This document shows, piece by piece, positions 35,287 through 44,500 of a DNA stretch of 64,000 bases. A program made the position numbers and the translations under genes. The stretch covers positions 1 to 64,000 of the forward strand of contig CAVTYH010000004.1 of assembly GCA_963738835.1 (NCBI GenBank). The letters run 5' to 3'. The notes beneath the pieces are model-generated. The model had not been told where the DNA came from and ran no database searches. It saw nothing but the letters and a program-made list of their open reading frames with translations. How positions within the stretch are numbered: the first letter of the stretch is position 1; every line of letters starts with the position of its first letter. Origin of the DNA: CAVTYH01 sp963738835 (lineage in GTDB: Bacteria; Planctomycetota; Planctomycetia; Pirellulales; JADZDJ01).

Positions 35287-36162
35287 ATGCGGTGGGCGTC
35301 CCTACTATTCTCGGGCCAAATTCCCCCGTTCGCGCAACACAGAGAATCTTTAATATCAGGCACCGGGGCGCTTACTTCGCCGCAACGGCGGCCTCCAATC
35401 GTGCAAAGCCAGCGCCGCCTTGTACTGATTGTCGGATTGTGCCTGTTCGTGGCAATCGCTGTGATCGCCGGCAGTCTGTATTTGGCCAGCCAGCAAACGC
35501 CGCCATTTTATGCTCAGGCTCTAGCGCAAGACCCGGCTACCGCACGGCACGCAAGCGACGTCATGCTGCGTCAGACGGCGGCGCTGGTCAGCGATCTGCG
35601 GCGAGCCGGGCAGTGGCAGGCCATCTACACCGCCGAGCAAATCAATGGTTGGCTGGCATACGATGTGCAAAGAAATCATCCCCATTTGTTTCCGTCGGGG
35701 ATCAGTGAACCGCGCATCGCATTTGGAAACGATCACTTGCAAATCGCCTTTCGCTGGCAAAAGCCCGGCTGGTCGGCTATCGTGTCGTTAGAGGCAGAAT
35801 TGTACTTGCAAGAGGTCAACGTGGTAGCGTTGCGAATTCGCACCGCCCGAGCCGGCAAACTACCGTTACCATTGGGAAGTTTGCTGAACGATGTGGCGGC
35901 ATCGGGCCGGGAGCTTGGCCTGGCAGTGGATCAACAGCAAATCGAAGGCGATCCGCTGCTCTTGATCACGCTGCCCTCAGTGTCCAACGATACCGGCAAA
36001 CAGTTGAGCCTTGAATCGTTGGAACTGCATGATGGCGAACTGTATGTGGCCGGACGCTCTCAACGAGAAGGGGAGGCGGTTCCACCGTTAGCTCGGAAGA
36101 CTGACCGCAATCAGTCCGTATCGCCGGAGGCGCAGGTCGAAAAGCTGAACCTCCAGCGCTGA
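35287..36162 (+). CDS. hypothetical membrane-anchored protein
   Basis: A single N-terminal helix (LVLIVGLCLFVAIAVIAGSL) is followed by a soluble domain of about 200 residues with alternating strands and helices (VSDLRRAGQWQAIYTAEQIN, LQIAFRWQKPGWSAIVSLEA). It probably faces the periplasm. I recognise no family. The start is uncertain: ATG at 35287 or GTG at 35401; the latter places the helix at residues 6-26 and is more natural. Neither has a strong ribosome site. The last 52 bases overlap the end of the convergent phosphoesterase gene. Confidence 0.6.
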   Translation: MRWASLLFSGQIPPFAQHRESLISGTGALTSPQRRPPIVQSQRRLVLIVGLCLFVAIAVIAGSLYLASQQTPPFYAQALAQDPATARHASDVMLRQTAALVSDLRRAGQWQAIYTAEQINGWLAYDVQRNHPHLFPSGISEPRIAFGNDHLQIAFRWQKPGWSAIVSLEAELYLQEVNVVALRIRTARAGKLPLPLGSLLNDVAASGRELGLAVDQQQIEGDPLLLITLPSVSNDTGKQLSLESLELHDGELYVAGRSQREGEAVPPLARKTDRNQSVSPEAQVEKLNLQR

Positions 36163-36497
36163 TCTGTGCCGCTTTGCTGACTTAAAGCGATTGTGCCCTC
36201 CAAGCGACGGCCTCTTAATCGCAGTTTTATTTCATCGGCAGAGCTACTCAGAAATTCATACTCGCCCGCGTCCCATTGAGTCACGCCGCCGCGATTGCCG
36301 GATATCGGGCCTTCGTAATCGAGATATGCCAGTCGATGATCGGCCAGCTGGCTGGCGGCAATCTCACGTCCGATTTGCGGCTCTTCGCTCAAAGCCCAAG
36401 TTCGCAGCACACCGTTTTGTTCGAGCATGAAATCCCAGTGCGTTCCGGCCCACTCTGAGGCGGGCATTTCGTGCCGTAAGATGACGAAACGTGGCAT
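36111..36497 (-). CDS. LigD-type 3'-phosphoesterase domain protein
   Basis: The 128-residue stand-alone protein has RFVILRHEMPASEWAGTHWD, FMLEQNGVLRTWALSEEP, then L-A-Y-L-D-Y-E-G-P-I-S-G-N-R-G-G-V-x-x-W-D-A-G-x-Y. It matches the phosphoesterase domain of bacterial LigD, with His and Asp residues for metal binding (H-x-x-x-x-x-W-x-x-T-H-W-D). Such domains trim 3'-phosphate ends in DNA end joining; no Ku or ligase gene is in the window. I chose the ATG at 36497 because MPRFVILRHEM is the usual family start; an upstream start at 36587 would add 30 residues overlapping the next gene. Confidence 0.75.
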   Translation of the reverse strand: MPRFVILRHEMPASEWAGTHWDFMLEQNGVLRTWALSEEPQIGREIAASQLADHRLAYLDYEGPISGNRGGVTQWDAGEYEFLSSSADEIKLRLRGRRLEGTIALSQQSGTDQRWRFSFSTCASGDTD

Positions 36498-36555
36498 CAG
36501 GATTACTGCAGCGGGCACTTGATCGGTGCGTGTCGGGTCAATCCAGATTTCGCGA

Positions 36556-39093
36556 TCATTCTGCGAAGATATTGACCGTCGCGGCATCCGTCAACGGTTG
36601 ATCTAGCGTTGAGCTTGTAGCTTCGGCCGTCACTTGTGCAGGGCCGCCGCGCTTCGCTTTGAACCGTAAGTCGAGTGGAATCGACTCTCCGGGACGCAGC
36701 TCCATAATTGGCTGGAATTGAATATTCTGCCCGTCATTGTTCGCTTCTCTTACCGAACCGATCGAACCGATGTAAGTCAGTGAATCGGCCGCAGTGGTCG
36801 CGATTCTTACCTGTCGTTCCGAATTTGTTCCGGTATTCGTAACCGTAACTCGGAACATTGCTTCGCCGCCGGCCCTTACCGGATTCGTCAGCGGTTTGAT
36901 TTGCAAGCGCAAATTGGATTGACGACCAGCAGGGGCAGCCGCAGGGAAGATTTGCAGGCACCGTTCTTCTTTGTAATTGAGTCGCGTTTGCTCTGTCACA
37001 ATTACACTGCCGCATGAACGTTGCGACGGGGCGACACAAATGCATTCGATGTGCCGAACTGCTTTCTCTTCAGGTGCAATGGAATCGATGTTGTACACGA
37101 CGCCCCCTTCCGCGGTTCGCTGGACCGGCACATCGCGGTCTCCTCGGTCGACTTGCAAGCCCTGCTCGAAGGAAGCGACCATCTTGACCTCGCGCGCCGC
37201 AGTCACTGTTCCGACATTGGCGACCTCAATCGTGAATAGTACGCGGTCACCAACTCGGTAAGACTGTTGCGGAGTGGTCATGTTGACCGAGAGCGCCGGT
37301 TGTTCAGCGGGCTGCTGTTCGGCCGCCACCATGACGCAGGCCTCTTTGCTCTCGCGCAAACCGCCGGGGCCGGTGACTTCAACGGTGTGGCACAAATTAC
37401 CGGGTTTAATGACGCGGAAATTCAGCGAGACATTTTGTGTCTCCCCTGGTTTGATATCCGTCAAGCTGCGCACGATGGGACTATGGTCAATTCCATCAGG
37501 ACTTTTGAGATTCGAATGCTGCAAGCCGGCATCAAAGCGGTCGGAGATTCCTAGGCCCGTCGCCAGAGCATTTCCGCGATTGGTGATCTGCACGTTGAAT
37601 ACAATGTCTTCTGCCAACTTTGCGGTTTGCGGACCTGTGAAATTGATTTCAAGCCGCGGAGCCGCTGCCGGTTGAGCTGGCGGAGCTGTGGCGGTTGGCG
37701 GCGGTTGTAAATTCGGCGCGGGATTCCGATTGGGAACTGGCGATGCTGGATTCGCCGCCGGCGGAAGCACCGGTGGCGCGCCGATTGGCGGCGCAGGTGA
37801 GATGGTGACGACGTTGGTCGTCCCACAGCTTTCGGCAGTTAAACCGTCGGCGGTGGTAAGCAAAGCGCAAAGCTTAACAGGACCGGGCTGATCGATGCGC
37901 AAATCTAACGATACGACTTTCGCTTCACCGCCGCGAATTTGCCCCAAACGCCAAGTGAGCGGCCCAGCGGTTCCATCCGGAGCAGGCTCCGACTTCACAA
38001 AGGCCGTGCCTTGCGGCGGTGCAATCGTCACGGCCACGTCGTTGGCAGGCAATCCGCCGGGATTGGTCACTTCAATGCGATAGTTTGCCGTGGAACCAAC
38101 CACAGCATCATTCGGACCCACGACGCGCAAAGTGACGTTGGTGTTCGTCCAATTGACATGCGTTGCCGCCGAAGCAATTGACAATCGCTCCGGCTCGTCG
38201 TCGCAACCGGGACGGATGAGTTCGACGGTGACACAAGTTGTCCCCGTGGCCGAATTAACGGGAATCAATTCTGCGGTTGCTTTGCCGTCGGCGTCGGTCG
38301 CAATTTCCTTCGACTGTGCGTTTTCGGGACCGAAACCTGCTTCCGCTCCACCGGTGATAGTATACTTCACGATCCAATCCGTGACCGGCGATTTCGTCGT
38401 TCGCCGCTGAATGCACGTCACCAGCGCTGCATGGGCGCCTGGCGGCACGCAGCCGGCTTCGGGAAAGCACCATTCGGCATCGATCCAGTGAATGGTTGCC
38501 GATCTTTGCCGCGATTCCCACGAATAGACGTCTGGAGCAAACGCAGTGATGTAGCTGTCGCCTTCGACCGGTGAAGTGACCGTGACCCACGTGTAGCCGC
38601 GGGGCATGACGATGTCGTCGTCAATTTGCGGCGTACCCCGTGTCAGAATGACGTTGGCCGGCAGAGTTTCACTAACCGCGTGGTTATTGTCGATTTTCCC
38701 GGTCTTGCGTCCAACCAGATCGAGAACAATTGGCCGCAGCGGTTCGTTCACGGAAACCAACGAACCGGTGCTGCAATTGTCGAGCATCCACTCGACTTTT
38801 TCGTACGGCTGCAGTTGTCCTTTGTCATCGCAAATCCCAGCAAACATTGGCACTTCGGTGCCAACTTCCGCGACAGTTCGCGCCGGACTGATCACCAGAC
38901 CGGCTTTATTCCAAAACCGCTGCGGACCGGGATATTCGACCGTTTCGGTTTCGGTTTGCGTTGCGCGATGCAACAGGCTGTTGCACGTATCGGTCACCGA
39001 GCGGCAGCCAGCTTGTGAGAACAGTGCAATGGCCAGCGCCATCAGCAGCGCCTGGGCGTGGTGAATTCGAATTGCCGATCGCGCAGTCGTCAC
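36556..39093 (-). CDS. DUF11-repeat lipoprotein
   Basis: The 845-residue protein carries a lipoprotein signal (LLMALAIALFSQAGC, lipobox ending at Cys). An N-terminal beta region is followed by four to five DUF11-type Ig-like domains, recognisable by the repeated pattern V-T-N-x-G: YRIEVTNPGGLPANDVAV, FNVQITNRGNALATGLGI, FTIEVANVGTVTAAREVKMV and FRVTVTNTGTNSERQVRI. A Pro-rich linker (PPIGAPPVLPPAANPASPVP) sits at about 450-490. These are structural, probably surface-exposed modules typical of planctomycete envelope proteins. The gene is intact. It shares its strand with the phosphoesterase gene 58 bases downstream. Confidence 0.85.
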   Translation of the reverse strand: MTTARSAIRIHHAQALLMALAIALFSQAGCRSVTDTCNSLLHRATQTETETVEYPGPQRFWNKAGLVISPARTVAEVGTEVPMFAGICDDKGQLQPYEKVEWMLDNCSTGSLVSVNEPLRPIVLDLVGRKTGKIDNNHAVSETLPANVILTRGTPQIDDDIVMPRGYTWVTVTSPVEGDSYITAFAPDVYSWESRQRSATIHWIDAEWCFPEAGCVPPGAHAALVTCIQRRTTKSPVTDWIVKYTITGGAEAGFGPENAQSKEIATDADGKATAELIPVNSATGTTCVTVELIRPGCDDEPERLSIASAATHVNWTNTNVTLRVVGPNDAVVGSTANYRIEVTNPGGLPANDVAVTIAPPQGTAFVKSEPAPDGTAGPLTWRLGQIRGGEAKVVSLDLRIDQPGPVKLCALLTTADGLTAESCGTTNVVTISPAPPIGAPPVLPPAANPASPVPNRNPAPNLQPPPTATAPPAQPAAAPRLEINFTGPQTAKLAEDIVFNVQITNRGNALATGLGISDRFDAGLQHSNLKSPDGIDHSPIVRSLTDIKPGETQNVSLNFRVIKPGNLCHTVEVTGPGGLRESKEACVMVAAEQQPAEQPALSVNMTTPQQSYRVGDRVLFTIEVANVGTVTAAREVKMVASFEQGLQVDRGDRDVPVQRTAEGGVVYNIDSIAPEEKAVRHIECICVAPSQRSCGSVIVTEQTRLNYKEERCLQIFPAAAPAGRQSNLRLQIKPLTNPVRAGGEAMFRVTVTNTGTNSERQVRIATTAADSLTYIGSIGSVREANNDGQNIQFQPIMELRPGESIPLDLRFKAKRGGPAQVTAEATSSTLDQPLTDAATVNIFAE

Positions 39094-39380
39094 GGACGGT
39101 TTGCTTATCGCTAAATGCTAGTGGCTCATCGCTTCCTTCTGCACCGATCGTGGAAACTTGACGGCGCAGAGAAAATATTCCGTCATGGAAGCCTAGCATG
39201 CGTTTTGGCAACGCGTGGCCAAATGGCAACAGCGGCGTCGATTTTTCGCAACAGCCGCGGAAAATCGGTTACAGAAGGGATTACCCGACTGCCGGTTGTA
39301 ACAGCTTTGCGCTTTAAGCGGGCATGCAAAGTGCTGACGAGAGTTAAGCGCGACGAGCGGTCTTCAGATCGGAGCGGGGT

Positions 39381-40085
39381 TCAAACCGCTGGCAGCTTGG
39401 CTTCGTAACCCAAGCTATCGATGAAGTTCTTGGCGCGTATCCAATCTCCGGAGGGATACTCGGCGATGTTCTTTTGCAGAACGGTCTGAAAGGCATCAAT
39501 CGACTTCTGGATTTGCATGTAAGTTTCGTAGCCGATGCCGCCATGCGACGTTTCTCGCAGGACAAACAATTGTTCGAGTTCCTTCCGGTATTTGTCGTAA
39601 CGCGGATCCTGTAGCAGCAGTATGGGCCAGTAAATTCGGCCAGTTACCGGATCAAGTTGTGTTGCCGTCAATCGCTTGGGCACGGCCATCGATGCGTACC
39701 GCCACGCTTCTTCGCTGGTCATCGTACGTCCCTGTTCGGACTTACGCTGCGCCGTGTTGATATTCCGCATTTCGAAGTACGTTTGCGTGCCTTTTAGATC
39801 ATTGTCGAGAGCTTGCGAGCGAGCCGTTTGTGCGTTGATTGCCGCCTGACTGGTGTTCAGATTGAATGAACCAGCGGATTGGACCATCGCAGCCATGCCG
39901 TTGCCAAAGCCTTCGGCAGCGGTGCTGGCGTGACTGCCGCCATAGTATGGCATGCCATAAGCAGCCGAAACGGCCATGCCCTCGGCGCGAACACTGCTGC
40001 CCAGCGCCAATATCGTTACAACCGTGGTCGCTGTGGCAAAACGGGTCATTAAATTAGACGCAGCGAGCTTTTGTAACCGTCTCAT
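39381..40085 (-). CDS. exported hypothetical protein
   Basis: The 234-residue protein has an N-terminal signal (ATATTVVTILALGSSVRAEG). It then has a Gly/Ala/Tyr-rich stretch, a helical segment (AINAQTARSQALDNDLKGTQ), a central part (PVTGRIYWPILLLQDPRYDK) and an amphipathic C-terminal helix region. I recognise no family. It appears to be a planctomycete-type secreted protein of unknown role. It is divergent from the HEAT-repeat gene, with 254 bases between them. Confidence 0.65.
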   Translation of the reverse strand: MRRLQKLAASNLMTRFATATTVVTILALGSSVRAEGMAVSAAYGMPYYGGSHASTAAEGFGNGMAAMVQSAGSFNLNTSQAAINAQTARSQALDNDLKGTQTYFEMRNINTAQRKSEQGRTMTSEEAWRYASMAVPKRLTATQLDPVTGRIYWPILLLQDPRYDKYRKELEQLFVLRETSHGGIGYETYMQIQKSIDAFQTVLQKNIAEYPSGDWIRAKNFIDSLGYEAKLPAV

Positions 40086-40339
40086 GAAACTATCCTATTT
40101 CCTCAAGGGGATTGCTTGTCGTTTGTCGACGAACACAAAATCCCTTCGTCTACTATTAAAGCGTACTCGAATCGAAAATGTTACTCGGTCCGATGAATTT
40201 TCTTATGAAGGGCCGTGATTTGCAAACGCACCGGTTCTCCAATAATATAGTGGGAGGCACGCCCGAATCAACTTAAAACTCGCGGTCTGCCTATTTTTGC
40301 GATTCCAATCGATTTTCCGCGTACTTCGGAGTTTCCGAT

Positions 40340-42106
40340 ATGCACTCACGTGCGGCGGTGAAGGTGTGTTCTGCGTCCTGCTTTCTCCTGGCAATGGCGA
40401 CCGCCAATCTGCGGGCGGCAGAACCGACCGCGACCGATTTGGCAAAGACACTTGGCAGCAGCGATTCCGCCGCACAGATCAAAGCGGCCGATGAACTTGC
40501 CGAGTTGGGACCAAAGGCCACGGCCGCGATACCGGCGCTCATCAAAGCGCTCAGCAGTAAGAATGAAGAACTGCAGTGGCATGCAGCCGCTGCGCTAAGC
40601 GAAATCGGGCCGGGTGCGAAGGAGGCAGTGTCGGCGCTAACCGCTGCACTGAAGAGCGGTAGCCCAATGGTCCGTGGCCATGCGGCACACGCCTTGGAAC
40701 AGATCGGCCCCGCCAGTATGCCGGCCGTTTCGGAATTGGCAAAGTTGCTCGCTGATAAAGATAAAAACGTTGCTCGCGCGGGCATCGATGCTCTAGTAGC
40801 CATTCGTCCTTCGACGACGATTCTTGTGCCAATTCTTAAACAGGCGCTAGAAAGTGACGACATGGATCCCTCGCTTATCGTGCCCGCGCTAAATGCGTTG
40901 GCCGAATCTGGCGATTTGGGCTTAAAGACACTCATCGAAGAACTCAAAAATGAAAAGGCACGCTATTGGGCCATCCTGGCCCTGGGCGAGGCCGGCCCCA
41001 AGGCCAAGGGGGCAACGGATGATTTGGCCAAATTTGTGGCCAGCAAAGAGCCACAGTACCGCATGCAGGCCTTGATCACGCTCGGTCAAATTGGGCCCGA
41101 TGCCAAATCCGCGGTTCCGGCGATTATCCAGGCCCTTGGCGATGAACAAATGTCGGTCCGTTATGCTGCCACGTTCGCCCTCGGGAAAATCGGTGCCCAG
41201 GATGCCATAGGCCCCATCACCAAACAGCTCGATAGCAAAGACAACTTTTTGAAGATGGTGTCGGCCTGGTCGCTGGCAAAAATCAGTCCGAAAGACACGG
41301 CGACCGTCGATAAGGCGGTGAAAATGCTGGTCGATGCGCTTAAGGATCCCGACAAGCATGTGCGGGCCGCCGCCGCGCGCGGGCTTTTTGAACTGAACCT
41401 GCCGCGAGAACAGGTACTGCCCGTGCTGTCAGAACTATTGGCGGACAAAGATCCAGTCGTTCGCGGCCATGTGGTCGATGCCATGGCTTCGCTAGGTGAA
41501 AAGGCGCTGCCAAAGCTGATCAAAGCGCTGGAAAAAGATGAAACGGAGGCCTTGGCGGTGGCTGTCATTCGCCAGTTGGGACCAAAAGCTAAAGAGGCAG
41601 TGCCGGCTTTAGCGGAGGAATTGAAAGATCCGAACGCCGCATATCGCCGTGAGGTTTGTTTCGCATTGGCTGCCATTGGCCCTGACGCGAAGGCTGCAGT
41701 TCCGGCGCTGGTGAAAGCCCTTAGCGATAAAGAAGTCAACGTTCGATATGTGGCTACTTACGCTTTAGGGAAAATCGGCCCCGATGCCGTAGCGGCGGTC
41801 CCCGATCTGAAGAAAAATCTGAACAACGACGACTTGTTTTTGAAAACCGCCAGTGTTTGGGCTCTAGTGCGCATTCAACCGAAAGATGCCGACTTCCGCG
41901 CCAAAGCTGTGCCGATTCTCACTAAAGCTCTGTCTGAATCGGATCGCGAGCGTGTGCGGACGGAAGTTGCTACCACGCTTGGCGAAATGGGACCGGCCGC
42001 CAAAGAAGCGATCCCGGCGTTGGAGAAGCGGGCAAAGGAAGATGAATCGGCGCCTGTGCGGGAAGCCGCCGAAGCGGCGCTCAAGAAAATTCGCCAAACC
42101 AAGTGA
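40340..42106 (+). CDS. HEAT-repeat exported protein
   Basis: The 588 residues consist, after a short signal (VCSASCFLLAMATANLRA), almost entirely of HEAT/PBS-lyase-type repeats of about 36 residues. Each resembles ELGPKATAAIPALIKALSSK, with A-A-x-A-L-x-x-I-G-P in the first helix and V-P-A-L in the second; at least twelve units are visible. The fold is a superhelical scaffold for protein contacts, with no catalytic residues. GGAG lies eight bases before the ATG. A DUF1361 membrane protein gene follows 9 bases later. The gene is intact. Confidence 0.9.
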   Translation: MHSRAAVKVCSASCFLLAMATANLRAAEPTATDLAKTLGSSDSAAQIKAADELAELGPKATAAIPALIKALSSKNEELQWHAAAALSEIGPGAKEAVSALTAALKSGSPMVRGHAAHALEQIGPASMPAVSELAKLLADKDKNVARAGIDALVAIRPSTTILVPILKQALESDDMDPSLIVPALNALAESGDLGLKTLIEELKNEKARYWAILALGEAGPKAKGATDDLAKFVASKEPQYRMQALITLGQIGPDAKSAVPAIIQALGDEQMSVRYAATFALGKIGAQDAIGPITKQLDSKDNFLKMVSAWSLAKISPKDTATVDKAVKMLVDALKDPDKHVRAAAARGLFELNLPREQVLPVLSELLADKDPVVRGHVVDAMASLGEKALPKLIKALEKDETEALAVAVIRQLGPKAKEAVPALAEELKDPNAAYRREVCFALAAIGPDAKAAVPALVKALSDKEVNVRYVATYALGKIGPDAVAAVPDLKKNLNNDDLFLKTASVWALVRIQPKDADFRAKAVPILTKALSESDRERVRTEVATTLGEMGPAAKEAIPALEKRAKEDESAPVREAAEAALKKIRQTK

Positions 42107-42115
42107 CAATTGGCA

Positions 42116-42816
42116 ATGATCGAGTGGATTCGCGTCGCGCTCCAGCCCCATTTTCATCTGGGCTGGAATTTGTTCCTGCGCTCGTGCCGCTTTTTTTGGC
42201 ATTGTGGCTGTTTCGTCGAAAGACTGAGCCCCGCAGCTGGCTCTGGTGGCCCCTCTTTGTTGCTTTCATCGCCTTTCTGCCGAACGCGGCTTATACGCTG
42301 ACCGATGTCATTCATTTTGTCGCCGAAGTGCGGCAAAGCGACGAGTTTCCAACCTGGAGCGTGGTGTACATCATCATTCCGAAGTACGCCACTTTCATGT
42401 TTTTGGGCTTTCAAGTGCACGTTCTCTCGCTCATTTTGCTGGGCAATTACTTGCGCTGGATCGGTCACAAACAGTGGGTGTTCGCGGCGGAAATTGCGCC
42501 GAATTTCTTGTGCGCCATCGGCGTGTATTGGGGTCGCTATTTGCGGTTTAACAGTTGGGAAATCGTCAGCAATCCACAGAAGATCGCCAATGGGGTGCTC
42601 AAAGGATTGATGATGGAGGGATTCGGTTTCAGGATTATCGTTTGGTATTTTGTGGCGACGACCGCGCTCTACTTTGCGGTCAAAATCATCGACATCGCCG
42701 TTTGGGAATACTGGCAGCGACGCCGTTTGCAGGGGTTGTTTCCGGCACGCGTCGCCGCTTGGATGCCACGTCGCAAGCCAGGGCCCCAGACCGAATCAGA
42801 AGCGTTGCCATCATAA
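42116..42816 (+). CDS. DUF1361 family membrane protein, 5' frameshift
   Basis: The N-terminus MIEWIRVALQPHFHLGWNLF joins, after a one-base loss near 42180 (cctggcgctc read as cctgcgctc), to ALVPLFLALWLFRRK. The rest has the DUF1361 pattern: LWWPLFVAFIAFLPNAAYTL, TDVIHFVAEVR, LGNYLRWIGHKQWVF, GVYWGRYLRFNSWEIVSNP and FGFRIIVWYFVATTALYF. DUF1361 proteins are six- or seven-helix inner-membrane proteins of unknown function. It follows the HEAT-repeat gene after 9 bases and converges with the PAP2 gene. Confidence 0.8.
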
Positions 42817-43512
42817 TGGTGTAGCGGCGGAGCTTGCTCCGCGCTCGCTCTTTGAGTGATTGAGATGGGAAACCGCACCGCTTTCCGTTACGCCCAGCAG
42901 CTTGGCCATCCACAGACCGCCGATCCATCCCAGGAATCCGCCGGCAATACAGTCGCCCACAAAGTGGTAATCGTTCCCCACCAGCGCCGCCACCATCAGC
43001 ACGACGGCCAACACGGCACACCAACGGGCTTTCGGCCAGGCGGTCCATACCACTGCCGCAATGGCACAAACCGCGGTCGTGTGACCGGAGGGAAACGAAC
43101 CAAATGCCTGACCGCCGTGAAGCCAGTGAAAGTCGTAAACATTATTGGCGATCAACGAGGGGTTGTTATCGATCCACGTTACCGGCCAGGAGCGGCCAAA
43201 GACCCATTTCAGGCCAACTTTGATCCCTGCCATCACCAACATGCTGGATGCCGCCGTAAACACGACGAGCTGCCAGTGCTGCCAAGGTCGGTACCATCGT
43301 CTGATGGCCAGCACGACAATGGTCGGCGGTGCGCCATACGTCAGCCAGCGTCCGATGTCGTTGGTCGGCTGAATCCAAAAGCCTTCAGTCAGAAAATGAT
43401 TGTGGATCCAGAAAGCGACTGGCCGATCGACGTACTTGTTACAAACGAGCACCAGCACCGTGCAGACGGCCAGCGACCCAAGCGATTGCAGCATCAGGCG
43501 GCGATTATTCAT
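42811..43512 (-). CDS. PAP2-family membrane phosphatase
   Basis: The 233-residue, multi-helix protein contains the three PAP2 signature elements: K-W-V-F-G-R-S-W-P (motif 1, K-x6-R-P-like), FGSFPSGHTTAVCAIAA (motif 2, P-S-G-H) and ALVGNDYHFVGDCIAG (motif 3, H-x3-D, lacking the usual S-R before it). It probably dephosphorylates a lipid phosphate such as undecaprenyl diphosphate or phosphatidate at the outer face of the membrane. The last dozen residues are encoded by a dispersed palindromic repeat (42820-42843), so the C-terminus is probably not conserved. It converges with the DUF1361 gene with a 6-base overlap. Confidence 0.88.
   Translation of the reverse strand: MNNRRLMLQSLGSLAVCTVLVLVCNKYVDRPVAFWIHNHFLTEGFWIQPTNDIGRWLTYGAPPTIVVLAIRRWYRPWQHWQLVVFTAASSMLVMAGIKVGLKWVFGRSWPVTWIDNNPSLIANNVYDFHWLHGGQAFGSFPSGHTTAVCAIAAVVWTAWPKARWCAVLAVVLMVAALVGNDYHFVGDCIAGGFLGWIGGLWMAKLLGVTESGAVSHLNHSKSERGASSAATPL
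42820..42843. repeat. dispersed palindromic repeat at the 3' end of the PAP2 gene
   Basis: tgtagcggcggagcttgctc followed by cgcg is a palindrome related to the repeats at 19163 and 24837. It lies within the last codons of the PAP2 gene, next to two convergent stop codons, a place suited to a bidirectional terminator. Confidence 0.5.
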
Positions 43513-43672
43513 TTCTCGATTTTAACGGATGGGCGGCCCGATTTCAGGACGCCTTTTTTCGTCGGTTAGCCCTCGGATGTGCTACGATTACGCAAGGCCC
43601 CAGAGCGCGCCGGTGGTGTCGATTGTGCCGATCGCTCTGCTGCCTTCTCTTTCTATCTGCGGAGACAAAATC

Positions 43673-44263
43673 ATGAATATAAACCGATACCGAACGATGG
43701 GTGCGGCGGCGATCGTGCTGGCAGTGTCGTTTCTGTTGGGCTCCGGCATGGTGCGAGCCGTAATCGGCGAAGACCAGGCCTCGGCCGATGCATTGAAACA
43801 AGCGCAAATCGAATACGCCAAGGCCATGCTGAAAAGCGCACAGGCCAATTTGGCCCGAGCTCGCGAGGTGAATTCGCGGGCTCGCGACACCATTCCCGCC
43901 CCTGCGGTTCGTAATCTGGAAAGCGATGTGGCAGTGGCGGAAACGCGCGTCAAATCGCTGCAAGGCGCAGACGGCGGAGAGGGCGATAGCACCTATCTGA
44001 CCGTCGCGAAGACCGGACTTGCTATTGCAGAGGCGTCGCTGAAGGAGGCTCAAGATATTAACTCCCGAGTGCCGGGCGCGGTCAGCAAGTCGGAAGTGGA
44101 GCGTCGTCAGGCCGATGTCGATCTGGCCCGTGCCCGGCTGCGCGTTGCCCAATTGCTCAACACGGCTCCGCCGGCGGAACGGGTGCAATGGGAATTGATG
44201 CAGTTGCAGGAAGAAGTGCATGGTTTGCAGTTCAAAGTTCAATTGCTACAGTACCGGAATTAA
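43673..44263 (+). CDS. exported coiled-coil protein
   Basis: The 196-residue protein has a signal peptide (GAAAIVLAVSFLLGSGMVRA) followed by an almost entirely helical, Ala/Arg/Glu-rich region with heptad spacing (AKAMLKSAQANLARAREVNS, SKSEVERRQADVDLARARLR), resembling the hairpin of efflux outer-membrane or membrane-fusion proteins but lacking their other domains. It probably forms a periplasmic coiled coil. GGAG lies nine bases before the ATG at 43673; the open frame upstream of it has no good start. It precedes cysK. Confidence 0.7.
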   Translation: MNINRYRTMGAAAIVLAVSFLLGSGMVRAVIGEDQASADALKQAQIEYAKAMLKSAQANLARAREVNSRARDTIPAPAVRNLESDVAVAETRVKSLQGADGGEGDSTYLTVAKTGLAIAEASLKEAQDINSRVPGAVSKSEVERRQADVDLARARLRVAQLLNTAPPAERVQWELMQLQEEVHGLQFKVQLLQYRN

Positions 44264-44500
44264 GTGCCTGACGTCAGATGCTTGGCATCCATTGCTTATT
44301 CCCTGTTGTTCCCTGTCTGCCCGGTTCACAAGGCAACAAGACGACCAGACACCGGCCATCAACTCCAGCGCTTCATGTTCACTTGCGCAGTGAACTATTG
44401 CGCCGTTCCACCGTTGACCTTTCTTTTGGCGAAGATTTATAATCCGGCTGGCTTTTCCGGTCGTATTTTCCACTCGCCCGCTATTCGAGAGAGGTTCAAC

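Noticed and set aside
40340..42106. Internal DNA repeats in the HEAT gene as a tandem-repeat locus
   Set aside because: The periodicity is at the protein level with diverged codons, as expected for HEAT repeats.
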